Below, in pieces: positions 1-7,180 of a stretch of 19,179 nt of DNA (positions within the stretch are counted from its first letter, which is position 1; every line of letters starts with the position of its first letter). Below the pieces are notes generated by a model. That model did no database searches. It saw nothing but the letters and a program-made list of their open reading frames with translations, and was not told the origin of the DNA. The stretch is from contig JALSPX010000028.1 of NCBI GenBank assembly GCA_026985755.1, forward strand, positions 1-19,179, written 5' to 3'. The DNA is from Sulfurovum sp. (lineage in GTDB: Bacteria > Campylobacterota > Campylobacteria > Campylobacterales > Sulfurovaceae). The translations under genes were made by a program, and so were the position numbers.

Positions 1-32
1 GTCGTAAACCACGTCAAAAGAGAGGTGAATAA
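1..32 (+). CDS. rpsC: 30S ribosomal protein S3, C-terminal end only (partial)
   Basis: Only the last nine codons are present, reading RKPRQKRGE and then TAA at 30-32; the gene continues off the left edge. The basic tail, and its place directly before rplP, fit the S10 operon order rpsC-rplP-rpmC-rpsQ. The rplP start lies 2 nt past this stop, and the rplP ribosome binding site lies inside the last rpsC codons. Identity rests on context and the tail, not on any visible domain. Confidence 0.8.
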   Translation, partial: RKPRQKRGE

Positions 33-34
33 CG

Positions 35-460
35 ATGTTAATGCCTAAAAGAACCAAATGGAGAAAGCAACAAAAAGGCCGTAACCGCGGTAAATCTTTC
101 AGAGGTAATAAAATTGAGTTTGGTGATATCGCAATCAAAGCAGTAGAAGCGGGAAGAATTGATTCTCGTCAAATCGAGGCTGCACGTATTACTATGACTA
201 GAAAAATTAACAGAACAGGGAAAACTTGGATTAGAGTTTTCCCAGATAAACCTCTTACTGCTAAACCACTTGAGACAAGAATGGGTAAAGGTAAAGGTGC
301 TGTTGATAGATGGGTAATGAATGTGAAGCCAGGAAGAATTATCTTTGAAATGGCTGGTGTTGAAGAAAAACTTGCTAGAGAAGCACTCACGCTTGCCATT
401 CATAAAATGCCATTTAAGTGTAAAATCATCGCTTTAAAGGATTCAAATGAACTATATTGA
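35..460 (+). CDS. rplP: 50S ribosomal protein L16
   Basis: L16 is a large-subunit protein near the A-site tRNA and the peptidyl-transferase region. The 141-residue product has the family's MPKRTK opening, the KGRNRG segment, and the central RVFPDKPLTAKPLETRMGKG block, followed by WVMNVKPGRIIFEM. The length is normal for bacterial L16. The start at 35 is preceded by GAGGTG at 22-27 with 7-nt spacing; the in-frame ATG at 41 would leave 13 nt, and epsilonproteobacterial L16 proteins usually begin MLMPKRTK, so 35 is preferred. The 3' end overlaps rpmC by 14 nt, so the two are probably translationally coupled. Confidence 0.97.
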   Translation: MLMPKRTKWRKQQKGRNRGKSFRGNKIEFGDIAIKAVEAGRIDSRQIEAARITMTRKINRTGKTWIRVFPDKPLTAKPLETRMGKGKGAVDRWVMNVKPGRIIFEMAGVEEKLAREALTLAIHKMPFKCKIIALKDSNELY

Positions 461-638
461 TATTAAAGAGAAAAGTGAAGCTGATTTACTAGCGATGCTT
501 AAAGAGAAAAAACTTGAGTTGTTTACGTTAACTGCAAAACAAAAGACGATGCAATTGACAAACACTACTGAATTAAGAGTAGCGAAAAAAGATATCGCTA
601 GAATTCAAACAGCTTTAACTGCTGTTAGATCGAAGTAA
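447..638 (+). CDS. rpmC: 50S ribosomal protein L29
   Basis: L29 is a small two-helix protein beside the polypeptide exit tunnel, part of the docking site for SRP and trigger factor. The 63-residue product is mostly charged helix, with the typical E-L-x-F-L/T-L-x-x-K pattern in the first helix and a basic second helix containing VAKKDIARIQT. The start lies inside the end of rplP, after an AAAGGA ribosome binding site at about 436-441. It is followed by rpsQ after a 10-nt gap, as in S10 operons generally. Confidence 0.95.
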   Translation: MNYIDIKEKSEADLLAMLKEKKLELFTLTAKQKTMQLTNTTELRVAKKDIARIQTALTAVRSK

Positions 639-648
639 GGGGTCATTT

Positions 649-897
649 ATGCCAAAAAGACAAATAACAGGTACTGTGATTAAAAAGGCTGGAGATAAAA
701 CTGCTACTGTTTTAGTAGAAAGAAGAGTACTTCACCCAAGATATCACAAAACTGTAAAAAGATTTAAAAAATATCTTATCCATGATGAGAAGAATGATAT
801 TAATGTAGGAGATACAGTGTCTGCAGTAGAATGTAGACCACTTTCTAAAACAAAAAGTTTTAGACTTCTTGAAATAGTAAAAAGAGGAGAAGTGTAA
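649..897 (+). CDS. rpsQ: 30S ribosomal protein S17
   Basis: S17 is a primary 16S rRNA-binding protein of the small subunit with an OB-fold. The 82-residue product shows the family landmarks: GTVIKKAGDKTATVLVERR near the N terminus, HPRYHKTVKRFKKYLIHDE in the middle, and NVGDTVSAVECRPLSKTKSFRL near the C terminus. The stop TAA at 895-897 shares its last base with the rplN start (TAATG), the coupled arrangement seen at several junctions here. Confidence 0.97.
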   Translation: MPKRQITGTVIKKAGDKTATVLVERRVLHPRYHKTVKRFKKYLIHDEKNDINVGDTVSAVECRPLSKTKSFRLLEIVKRGEV

Positions 898-1265
898 TGA
901 TCCAAGGTTTTACTAGATTAAATGTAGCAGATAATTCTGGTGCAAAAGAGATCATGTGTATCAAGGTTCTTGGTGGATCCAAAAGAAGATACGCATCAGT
1001 AGGTGATGTTATAGTGGCCTCTGTAAAGAAGGCACTTCCAACAGGGAAAGTGAAAAAAGGTAAAGTTATTAAAGCAGTGGTTGTTAGAACTAAAAAAGAG
1101 ATCCAAAGAGAAAATGGCTCTTTGATTCGTTTTGACGATAATGCCGCTGTAATTATTGACGACAAAAAAGAGCCAATAGGTACACGTATCTTTGGTCCTG
1201 TAAGTCGTGAAACAAGATATGCAGGTTTTATGAAAATTGTATCACTTGCACCGGAGGTATGGTAA
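897..1265 (+). CDS. rplN: 50S ribosomal protein L14
   Basis: L14 binds 23S rRNA at the subunit interface and contributes to the inter-subunit bridges. The product has 122 residues, the standard bacterial length. It has the conserved opening QGFTRLNVADNSGAKE, the VLGGSKRRYASVGDVI motif, the basic centre and the end RETRYAGFMKIVSLAPEVW. It begins on the last base of the rpsQ stop and ends TAATG into rplX. It is the first gene of the classical spc operon; no separate promoter is visible, so the S10 and spc parts look contiguous. Confidence 0.98.
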   Translation: MIQGFTRLNVADNSGAKEIMCIKVLGGSKRRYASVGDVIVASVKKALPTGKVKKGKVIKAVVVRTKKEIQRENGSLIRFDDNAAVIIDDKKEPIGTRIFGPVSRETRYAGFMKIVSLAPEVW

Positions 1266-1498
1266 TGGCAAAAACATTTAAAATCAAAAAAGGTGATACT
1301 GTAATGGTTATTGCTGGTGATGATAAAGGTATGACAGGAGAAGTGCTTCAGGTACTTACTAAAAAAGATGCAGTAATTGTTTCAGGTTGTAAAATGGCCC
1401 AAAAAGCTGTAAAACCAAGCGAACAAAATAAAGAAGGTGGATTTGCAAATATTGAAATGCCAATCCATATCTCAAATGTAAAAAAAGTAGAGGCATAA
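1265..1498 (+). CDS. rplX: 50S ribosomal protein L24
   Basis: L24 is an assembly-initiator protein of the large subunit with a KOW motif. The product, MAKTFKIKKGD onward, has 77 residues; the KOW segment KGDTVMVIAGDDKGMTGEV is at about residues 9-27. An in-frame ATG at 1259 sits only 1 nt after the GGAGG at 1253-1257, whereas the ATG at 1265 is 7 nt away and overlaps the rplN stop as TAATG, so 1265 is chosen. It is slightly shorter than the roughly 100-residue L24 of many bacteria, as is usual in epsilonproteobacteria. Confidence 0.95.
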   Translation: MAKTFKIKKGDTVMVIAGDDKGMTGEVLQVLTKKDAVIVSGCKMAQKAVKPSEQNKEGGFANIEMPIHISNVKKVEA

Positions 1499-1502
1499 TC
1501 TT

Positions 1503-2048
1503 ATGAGTAGAATGAAGCAAAAGTACAATGACATCGTTCCTGCACTTAGAGAAGAGTGCGGGATTAAAAATCCGATGCAGACACCTAAGCTTGAAAAAAT
1601 AGTCATCTCTGTGGGTGCTGGTGAAGAGGGGAAAGACTCTAAACTCATCGCAAATATGGTAGATACTATTTCGCTTATTGCTGGACAAAAGGCTGTGGTG
1701 GTAAATGCAAAAAAATCAGTTGCTGGTTTTAAGGCTAGAGAGGGAGCTCCTTCAGGTATTAGGGTAACACTAAGAGGTGAAAATATGTATAACTTCTTTG
1801 ACAAACTTGTATCCATTGCGCTTCCAAGAGTAAAAGACTTTAGAGGAACACCGAGAAAAGGTTTTGATGGACGTGGTAACTATAATTTCGGTCTTCAAGA
1901 GCAATTGATGTTTCCGGAAGTCGAGTTTGACAATATTATTAAAACACATGGTATGAACATTACAATCGTAACAAGTACTGAATCAGACAAAGAAGGGTTC
2001 GCGCTTTTAGAAAAGCTCGGTATGCCTTTTTCTAAAGGGAGAAACTAA
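1503..2048 (+). CDS. rplE: 50S ribosomal protein L5
   Basis: L5 binds 5S rRNA and contacts P-site tRNA in the central protuberance. The 181-residue product is of normal length and carries NPMQTPKLEKIVISVGAGE near the N terminus, KSVAGFKAREGAPSGIRVTLRG in the middle, and the conserved LPRVKDFRGTP and GRGNYNFGLQEQLMFPE blocks. The stop at 2046-2048 shares a base with the following S14 start (TAATG). Its place between rplX and rpsZ is canonical. Confidence 0.98.
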   Translation: MSRMKQKYNDIVPALREECGIKNPMQTPKLEKIVISVGAGEEGKDSKLIANMVDTISLIAGQKAVVVNAKKSVAGFKAREGAPSGIRVTLRGENMYNFFDKLVSIALPRVKDFRGTPRKGFDGRGNYNFGLQEQLMFPEVEFDNIIKTHGMNITIVTSTESDKEGFALLEKLGMPFSKGRN

Positions 2049-2233
2049 TGGCTAAGAAATCAATGATAGCAAAACAGAAAAGAAAACCAAAATTTTCTTC
2101 TCAAGCCTATACAAGATGTAATATTTGTGGTAGACCTCACTCCGTATACAGAGACTTTGGACTTTGTCGTGTGTGTTTAAGAAAAATGGCTAACGAGGGA
2201 CTTATCCCTGGTATGCGTAAAGCAAGCTGGTAA
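2048..2233 (+). CDS. rpsZ: 30S ribosomal protein S14, zinc-binding type Z
   Basis: S14 sits in the head of the small subunit and is a late assembly protein. This is the short, zinc-containing form: 61 residues with a ribbon of four cysteines, C24-x2-C27 and C40-x2-C43, around RPHSVYRDFGLC. The C-terminal GMRKASW is typical of the family. The start overlaps the rplE stop by one base. Having the Zn form ties translation to zinc supply; many bacteria keep a zinc-free paralog elsewhere, which this window cannot show. Confidence 0.97.
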   Translation: MAKKSMIAKQKRKPKFSSQAYTRCNICGRPHSVYRDFGLCRVCLRKMANEGLIPGMRKASW

Positions 2234-2246
2234 GGAGAATAATCAG

Positions 2247-2642
2247 ATGATGACAGATATAATTGCAGATTCTCTTACTCGTATAAGAAATGCTGCACAA
2301 AGAAGACTAGAGGTAACAACACTTCTTCACTCTAAAACAATTGAAGCAACTGTTGCTATTTTTGTAGACAAAGGTTACTTGGAATCTTACAAAGTAAAAG
2401 AAGACGGAAACAAGAAAACGATTAAAGTAGTTCTCAAATACGATGAGAATGAACAAAGTGTGATTAACGAGATTAAAAAGATTTCTAAACCAGGGCGTCG
2501 TGTACACCAGGGCAAAGATGAAATTAGAACATTTAAAAATGGTTACGGTACTTTGGTAGTTTCTACTTCTCAAGGTGTTATCGCAAACGATGAAGCGTAT
2601 AAACGTGGAATTGGCGGCGAAGTAATCTGTAGTATTTGGTAA
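2247..2642 (+). CDS. rpsH: 30S ribosomal protein S8
   Basis: S8 is a primary 16S rRNA binder in the central domain; in E. coli it also represses spc operon translation. The 131-residue product has DIIADSLTRIRNA at the N terminus, the KPGRRVHQGKDEI region and the C-terminal STSQGVIANDEAYKRGIGGEVIC motif diagnostic of S8. An AAGGAG at 2232-2237 precedes two adjacent ATGs at 2247 and 2250; the first gives the better alignment with relatives that begin M-x-x-DII. It lies between rpsZ and rplF. Confidence 0.97.
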   Translation: MMTDIIADSLTRIRNAAQRRLEVTTLLHSKTIEATVAIFVDKGYLESYKVKEDGNKKTIKVVLKYDENEQSVINEIKKISKPGRRVHQGKDEIRTFKNGYGTLVVSTSQGVIANDEAYKRGIGGEVICSIW

Positions 2643-2651
2643 GGAGATAAG

Positions 2652-3188
2652 ATGTCAAGAGTAGGAAAAAGACCAGTTACAATAGCTAGTGGTATTGATG
2701 TATCACTAGACGGTACATGTCTCGTGGCTAAGAAGGGCAATCTTGAAAAAAGACTTGAAACACATGGTAGAGTCAAAATTTCTATTGATGGTTCTGAAGT
2801 CACTTTCACAAGAGTAGGTGATGAAAAACAAGATGCAGCATTTTGGGGAACATATAGAGCACTATTTAACAATATTATTATTGGTTTAGACAAAGGATAC
2901 ACAAAATCTTTGGAGATTAATGGTGTTGGTTATAGAGCTGCAGTTCAGGGGAAAGTATTGAACCTTCAGCTTGGATTTTCTCACCCAATTGATTACGCTA
3001 TCCCAGAAGGTCTTGAAGTGAAGGTTGAAAAAAATATCATCACAATTTCTGGAACAGATAAACAAGTGGTAGGTCAAGCTGCAGCAGAAATTAGATCATT
3101 CAGACCGCCAGAGCCTTACAAAGGTAAAGGTGTGAAGTACACAGATGAGCATATCATCAGAAAAGCTGGTAAAGCAGCGAGTAAGTAA
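2652..3188 (+). CDS. rplF: 50S ribosomal protein L6
   Basis: L6 binds 23S rRNA near the sarcin-ricin loop and the factor-binding site. The 178-residue product has the duplicated L6 fold: an N-terminal half beginning MSRVGKRPV and a second half with NGVGYRAAVQGKVLNLQLGFSHP and KQVVGQAAAEIRSFRPPEPYKGKG, the conserved C-terminal signature. GGAGAT lies just before the ATG. Length and context are ordinary for an spc operon. Confidence 0.98.
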   Translation: MSRVGKRPVTIASGIDVSLDGTCLVAKKGNLEKRLETHGRVKISIDGSEVTFTRVGDEKQDAAFWGTYRALFNNIIIGLDKGYTKSLEINGVGYRAAVQGKVLNLQLGFSHPIDYAIPEGLEVKVEKNIITISGTDKQVVGQAAAEIRSFRPPEPYKGKGVKYTDEHIIRKAGKAASK

Positions 3189-3199
3189 AAGGTGGTAGT

Positions 3200-3556
3200 A
3201 TGTTAAAAAGTATTCAAAAAAGAAAAAATAAACTTCGTGCTCAAAGAAAAGCAAGAGTCAGAGGTAAAATATTTGGAACTCCTGAGCTTCCAAGATTGTC
3301 TGTGTATAAATCAAACAAGTATTTCTATGCTCAAGCGATTGATGATAATACAGGTACAACACTTGTATCTGTAGATGGTAGAAAACTTGGTTTAAAATCA
3401 AACCAAGAAGATGTAAAAAAAGTGGCTACTGAAATGGCTAAAAATCTTGCTTCGAAAAACATTGAGAGTGTTGTATTTGACAGAAATGGTTATTTATACC
3501 ATGGTGTTGTTGCATCATTTGCTGATGCACTTAGAGAAGCGGGAATTAAGTTTTAA
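3200..3556 (+). CDS. rplR: 50S ribosomal protein L18
   Basis: L18 binds 5S rRNA with L5 in the central protuberance. The 118-residue product has the very basic N terminus KRKNKLRAQRKARVRGK, followed by PRLSVYKSNKYFYAQAIDD, and the end VVFDRNGYLYHGVVASFADALREAGIKF, all typical of L18. The ATG follows an AGGTGG-type ribosome binding site. It is followed after 6 nt by rpsE. Confidence 0.97.
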   Translation: MLKSIQKRKNKLRAQRKARVRGKIFGTPELPRLSVYKSNKYFYAQAIDDNTGTTLVSVDGRKLGLKSNQEDVKKVATEMAKNLASKNIESVVFDRNGYLYHGVVASFADALREAGIKF

Positions 3557-3562
3557 GGAAGC

Positions 3563-4024
3563 ATGATGCAAAATAATAATCAAAACGAAGAAATTGAAAA
3601 AGAATTTGAAGAAGTAATCGTTAATATCGGTCGTGTTACTAAGGTTGTTAAAGGTGGTAGAAGATTTAGATTTACTGCACTTGTAGTCATTGGTGACAAA
3701 AAAGGGACAGTAGGATATGGATTTGGTAAAGCCAAAGAGGTACCTGATGCGATTAAAAAAGCGGTGGATGATGCACACAAAAACCTTGTGAAAGTAAACA
3801 TCAAAGGAACAACGATAGCACATGATATTGAACATAAGTTCAATGCAAGTAGGATTGTACTTAGACCAGCGTCTGAAGGTACAGGTGTTATTGCAGGTGG
3901 TGCAGCTAGACCAGTACTTGAGCTTGCAGGAATTCAAGATGTTCTTAGCAAATCAATTGGTTCTAACAACCCAAATAACCTAGTAAGGGCAACCATACAG
4001 GCACTTACTAGAATCAAAGCATAA
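3563..4024 (+). CDS. rpsE: 30S ribosomal protein S5
   Basis: S5 acts in decoding accuracy and mRNA unwinding at the entry channel. The product has 153 residues: a short acidic and Asn-rich N-terminal extension (about residues 1-18), then the double-stranded-RNA-binding domain with VTKVVKGGRRFRFTALVVIGD, and the C-terminal domain with LRPASEGTGVIAGGAARPVLELAG. Two adjacent ATGs (3563, 3566) follow AAGGA; the first is annotated but the second is equally possible. The next gene is rplO: rpmD, which many bacteria have at this point, is missing. Confidence 0.97.
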   Translation: MMQNNNQNEEIEKEFEEVIVNIGRVTKVVKGGRRFRFTALVVIGDKKGTVGYGFGKAKEVPDAIKKAVDDAHKNLVKVNIKGTTIAHDIEHKFNASRIVLRPASEGTGVIAGGAARPVLELAGIQDVLSKSIGSNNPNNLVRATIQALTRIKA

Positions 4025-4034
4025 GGGGTAAAAT

Positions 4035-4433
4035 ATGGGTTTACATAATTTACAACCAGCTCCTGGTTCAACTAAAAATAGAAAAAGAGTTGGGCGAGGA
4101 CAGGGTTCAGGAACAGGTAAAACAGCAGGACGCGGTAACAAGGGTCAAAAAGCAAGATCAGGTTACTCAAAAAAGAGAGGTTTTGAGGGTGGGCAAATGC
4201 CACTATATAAAAGATTACCTAAAATAGGGTTCACTTCTAAAATCGAAAAACCTTATGTAATCAATGTAGAAAAAATAAAAGCAGTTGCTGAGCTCTCTGA
4301 AATTACGATTGAATCAATCAAGTCTGTCCATAAACTTGGTAAATCAGTCACTAGAGTAAAATTGATTGGTGCTGGTGCAAAAGATCTTGCATCTAAAATC
4401 AAAGACGAAGCTATTACAACAAGCGGTAAATAA
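4035..4433 (+). CDS. rplO: 50S ribosomal protein L15
   Basis: L15 is a late-assembling large-subunit protein whose extended N-terminal arm threads through 23S rRNA. The 132-residue product begins MGLHNLQPAPGSTKNRKRVGRGQ, then a Gly/Arg/Lys-rich arm (GTGKTAGRGNKGQKARSG) and GFEGGQMPLYKRLPKIGF, the family signature. The C-terminal domain is short but complete. SecY starts 2 nt after the stop, so export and ribosome genes are coupled here as in other spc operons. Confidence 0.97.
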   Translation: MGLHNLQPAPGSTKNRKRVGRGQGSGTGKTAGRGNKGQKARSGYSKKRGFEGGQMPLYKRLPKIGFTSKIEKPYVINVEKIKAVAELSEITIESIKSVHKLGKSVTRVKLIGAGAKDLASKIKDEAITTSGK

Positions 4434-4435
4434 TC

Positions 4436-5698
4436 ATGGGTAACGCTTTAACTCAAAAAATCTTAATTACTTTAGGCTTCCTGTTTGCATATAGAGTTTT
4501 AGCCTATATACCAACGCCAGGAATTGACTTGGGTGTTATCAAAGAGTTTTTTGATAACAACTCAGGCAATGGGCTTGGCATGTTAAATATGTTCAGTGGT
4601 GGTGCTGTATCAAGACTCAGTATCATTTCATTAGGTATTATGCCGTACATTACAGCCTCTATTGTGATGGAGCTCTTATCAGCTACGTTTCCTGCGCTTG
4701 GTCAGATGAAAAAAGAGCGTGATGGTATGCAAAAATATATGCAAATTATTCGTTATTTTACCATTTTTATTACTGTAGTACAAGCGATTGGTGTCTCTAT
4801 GGGTCTTCAAAGTATGACAGGACGCTCAGGTGCAAGTGCTGTGATGATTGACCCTACAACATTTACAATACTCACAACGTTCTCTATGTTAACGGGTACT
4901 ATGCTACTTATGTGGATAGGTGAGCAAATTACACAAAAAGGTATCGGTAATGGTATATCACTGATTATCTTTGCAGGTATTGTGTCTGGTTTACCATCAG
5001 GGATAGCCAATACAATTAGAGCAGTAAATGCTGGCGAGATGAATTTCTTGGTTGTGCTAGGCATTGTTGCAATTATGCTTATTACCATACTTGCTATTAT
5101 TTATGTTGAACTTGGAGAGAGACGTGTACCTATCTCCTATTCAAGAAAAACAATCATGCAGAATCAAACAAAAAGAGTAATGAATTATATTCCTATAAAA
5201 GTAAACCTTTCAGGAGTTATTCCACCTATTTTTGCCTCTGCTATTTTGATGTTTCCTTTGACGATGTTACAATCTAGCAGCAATGAATTTGCTACTGCAA
5301 TTGCAGATTCTTTGGCACCTGGCGGCATCACATTTAATGTCGCTACATTTTTACTTGTGATGTTCTTCGCCTTTTTCTATGCATCTATTGCATTTAATGC
5401 TAAAGATATTGCAGATAATTTAAAACGTCAAGGTGGATTTATCCCTGGGGTACGACCAGGAGAACATACTAAAGAATTTTTAAATGAAGTTGCTAGTAGA
5501 TTGACTGGTTCAGGAGCAATATACCTCGCAATTATTTCCACTATACCATTTGCAATTATTTCTGGTATGGGGGCGGCTTTCTACTTTGGTGGGGTTTCTG
5601 TACTGATTATTGTGCAAGTCGCACTTGATACCATGAGAAAAATAGAAGCACAAAGAACAATGAATCAATACGATACGCTAGGTAACGTAGGTTTATAA
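4436..5698 (+). CDS. secY: Preprotein translocase subunit SecY
   Basis: SecY is the channel-forming subunit of the SecYEG translocon in the inner membrane. The 420-residue product shows ten hydrophobic segments and the family motifs: early AYIPTPGID, the plug-region LGMLNMFSGGAVSRLSI, LGIMPYITASIVMELL, the GNGISLIIFAGI block after TM4, and the cytoplasmic GGFIPGVRPGEHTKEFLN loop before the last helices. It is about the usual length. The stop overlaps the map start as TAATG. No adk gene lies between secY and map, unlike in Bacillus-type operons. Confidence 0.98.
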   Translation: MGNALTQKILITLGFLFAYRVLAYIPTPGIDLGVIKEFFDNNSGNGLGMLNMFSGGAVSRLSIISLGIMPYITASIVMELLSATFPALGQMKKERDGMQKYMQIIRYFTIFITVVQAIGVSMGLQSMTGRSGASAVMIDPTTFTILTTFSMLTGTMLLMWIGEQITQKGIGNGISLIIFAGIVSGLPSGIANTIRAVNAGEMNFLVVLGIVAIMLITILAIIYVELGERRVPISYSRKTIMQNQTKRVMNYIPIKVNLSGVIPPIFASAILMFPLTMLQSSSNEFATAIADSLAPGGITFNVATFLLVMFFAFFYASIAFNAKDIADNLKRQGGFIPGVRPGEHTKEFLNEVASRLTGSGAIYLAIISTIPFAIISGMGAAFYFGGVSVLIIVQVALDTMRKIEAQRTMNQYDTLGNVGL

Positions 5699-6453
5699 TG
5701 GCTATTGCTATTAGAAAACCAAACGAAATCGCCAAGCTGGCAGCAGCTGGCGAAATCGTAGCTAAAGCACTTCAATATCTTCAAAATCTTATCAAACCAG
5801 GTATGACACTTTCTGAAATAGATGCATTAGGTGAAGCATATGTACGTAAACATGGAGCCACGCCTTCCTTTAAAGGCTTGTATGGATTTACGGGTTCTGT
5901 ATGTACCTCACTCAATGAAGTATGTATTCATGGGGTGCCAGATGACACTATTGTGCAAGAAGGTGATGTATTGGGTTTGGATATTGGTACAAAACTGGAT
6001 GGTTATTTTGGTGATGCGGCCATTACGATGGCTGTGGGTAAAATCTCTGCTGAAGACCAAGCATTGATTGACTGCTCTAAAGGGGCACTCTATCATGCGA
6101 TAGAAAACATTAGACAGGGTATGCGTTTTAAAGAGTTAACAAAACTTCTTGAAGACTATATCACTGAAGCAGGGTTTGTGCCTTTACGTGACTATTGTGG
6201 TCATGGTATAGGGACAAAGCCACATGATGAACCTAATATCCCTAATTATTTAGAAGGTAAAGCAAAGCAGGGACCCAAAATAAAAAATGGCATGGTTTTT
6301 TGTCTAGAACCAATGGTATGTCAAAAGAGTGGACAACCTGTTCTTCTTGAAGATCAGTGGTCCGTGACAAGTGAAGACCAACTTAGAACAGCACACTATG
6401 AGCATCAAGTGGCTGTAGTTGATGGGCGTGCAGTGATTTTAACAAGAGTATAA
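5698..6453 (+). CDS. map: Type I methionine aminopeptidase
   Basis: This enzyme removes the initiator methionine from nascent cytosolic proteins. The 251-residue product has the pita-bread fold signature and all five metal ligands expected: D95 (GLDIGT), D106 (YFGDAA), H169 (CGHGIG), E204 (CLEPMV) and E235 (YEHQ), plus the substrate-side H78 (CIHGVP). It lacks the N-terminal extensions seen in some paralogs, so it is a plain type Ia enzyme. The start shares one base with the secY stop. A 95-bp gap separates it from infA. Confidence 0.97.
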   Translation: MAIAIRKPNEIAKLAAAGEIVAKALQYLQNLIKPGMTLSEIDALGEAYVRKHGATPSFKGLYGFTGSVCTSLNEVCIHGVPDDTIVQEGDVLGLDIGTKLDGYFGDAAITMAVGKISAEDQALIDCSKGALYHAIENIRQGMRFKELTKLLEDYITEAGFVPLRDYCGHGIGTKPHDEPNIPNYLEGKAKQGPKIKNGMVFCLEPMVCQKSGQPVLLEDQWSVTSEDQLRTAHYEHQVAVVDGRAVILTRV

Positions 6454-6548
6454 CTTCACAATAACTGTACAATTTTAGAATAGAGTGAAAAACAAGATAG
6501 AAATTTGGAGTTTACTCCTAAATGATTAAATAATTGTAAAGGAATACA

Positions 6549-6767
6549 ATGGCTAAAGATGATGTAATAGAAATAGATGGTAAAGTAGTTGAAGCGTTGC
6601 CAAATGCAACATTTAGAGTGGAATTAGACAATGGGCATATCGTACTTTGTCATATAGCTGGTAAAATGAGAATGCATTATATAAAAATTCTACCTGGCGA
6701 TACTGTGAAAGTAGAACTTACTCCATACAGTCTTGATAAAGGGCGTATCACATTTAGGTATAAATAG
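6549..6767 (+). CDS. infA: Translation initiation factor IF-1
   Basis: IF-1 occupies the A site of the 30S subunit during initiation. The 72-residue product is a single OB/S1-like domain with the characteristic IDGKVVEALPNATFRVELDNGH, HIAGKMRMHYIKILPGDTVKVELTPYDL-like and KGRITFRYK segments (here PYSL). AAGGA at 6539-6543 lies 5 nt from the ATG. It is the last gene before the 413-bp gap leading to rpmJ; in relatives infA directly precedes rpmJ, so the order is kept but the gap is large. Confidence 0.97.
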   Translation: MAKDDVIEIDGKVVEALPNATFRVELDNGHIVLCHIAGKMRMHYIKILPGDTVKVELTPYSLDKGRITFRYK

Positions 6768-6909
6768 GATGACAGGATACGTTTCTAATATGCATCTTGC
6801 ATCAAATATTATAGGGTAGGGTGCGGGGATACATATCCTAATAAAGAGCGCTTTTGTTTAAAATACTTCTTACCATGTTAACATAAGATAAACTTAATAT
6901 TATTTTCGG

Positions 6910-6915
6910 TATAAT
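6910..6915 (+). promoter_or_regulatory. -10 element of the alpha operon leader promoter
   Basis: A consensus TATAAT preceded by T-rich DNA and no good -35 at 17 bp, the pattern usual for sigma-70 promoters of epsilonproteobacteria. Transcription would start near 6922, at the foot of the first hairpin of the structured RNA that follows. Confidence 0.65.
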
Positions 6916-6921
6916 CCTCCT

Positions 6922-7160
6922 CCCTATTGCTATAGGTAGTAGGAAACTGCGCGAAGAATCTTTGATTAATGTCGCACTGATTACTCAAGGGTTGGAGTGA
7001 TAAAACATCGTCATTCCACGCAAATGAAGGTAGAAGTACCTAGGTGCAAGTAATGAATAAACATAGAGGTGGTGCATGCACCAAGCGACTAGTCACGTGA
7101 ACTCACTGTTGAAGTGAACACAGCATTAGCGTAGGCAAGAGTAGCTTTTGCTTCTTTTCC
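6922..7160 (+). ncRNA. Structured RNA of unknown family: alpha operon leader or independent small RNA
   Basis: This stretch of about 240 nt has no credible protein gene but many complementary segments. By eye: CCTAT/ATAGG (6923-6927 with 6932-6936, UGCU loop); CTGCGC 6947-6952 with GCGTAG 7129-7134; TAATG 6967-6971 with CATTA 7124-7128; TCGC 6972-6975 with GCGA 7085-7088. Inside lie the hairpins TGGAGTGA/TCATTCCA (6993-7000 with 7011-7018), GGTA-GAAG-TACC (7029-7040), GGTGC/GCACC (7043-7047 with 7078-7082) and TCACT/AGTGA around 7102-7116. The closing helix abuts a terminator-like hairpin at 7135-7151. It does not show the conserved blocks of RNase P, tmRNA or SRP RNA. It may be a ribosomal-protein (for example S4) control leader, or a 6S-like or novel RNA. 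Confidence 0.6.
7135..7160 (+). terminator. Terminator or attenuator hairpin between the structured RNA and rpmJ
   Basis: GCAAGAG 7135-7141 pairs with CTTTTGC 7145-7151 (7 bp, one G-U, loop TAG), followed at once by the pyrimidine-rich TTCTTTTCC. It lies 21 nt before the rpmJ ribosome binding site region. It could end the small RNA or act as an attenuator of the alpha operon. Confidence 0.5.
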
Positions 7161-7180
7161 GTTCTATTTAAAGGAAGACC

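Noticed and set aside
3515..3937. Long minus-strand open frame opposite rpsE
   Set aside because: A shadow of the plus-strand gene: Cys/Asn-rich composition, no ribosome binding site, no recognisable domain. The same holds for the other antisense frames in the ribosomal region.
6454..6548. GGAG-TTTA-CTCC hairpin in the map-infA gap as a terminator
   Set aside because: Only 4 bp of stem and no T tract; the gap is short and infA is expected to be cotranscribed.
6922..7160. Identity of the structured RNA as RNase P RNA, tmRNA or SRP RNA
   Set aside because: A segment near 6940 (AGGAAACTGC) resembles the start of the RNase P core, but the rest of that block and its 3' partner are missing; there is no tRNA-like CCA end or tag frame for tmRNA, and no GGAAG-type SRP tetraloop helix in the right form. 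6S RNA is not excluded but the multi-helix junction does not look like it.
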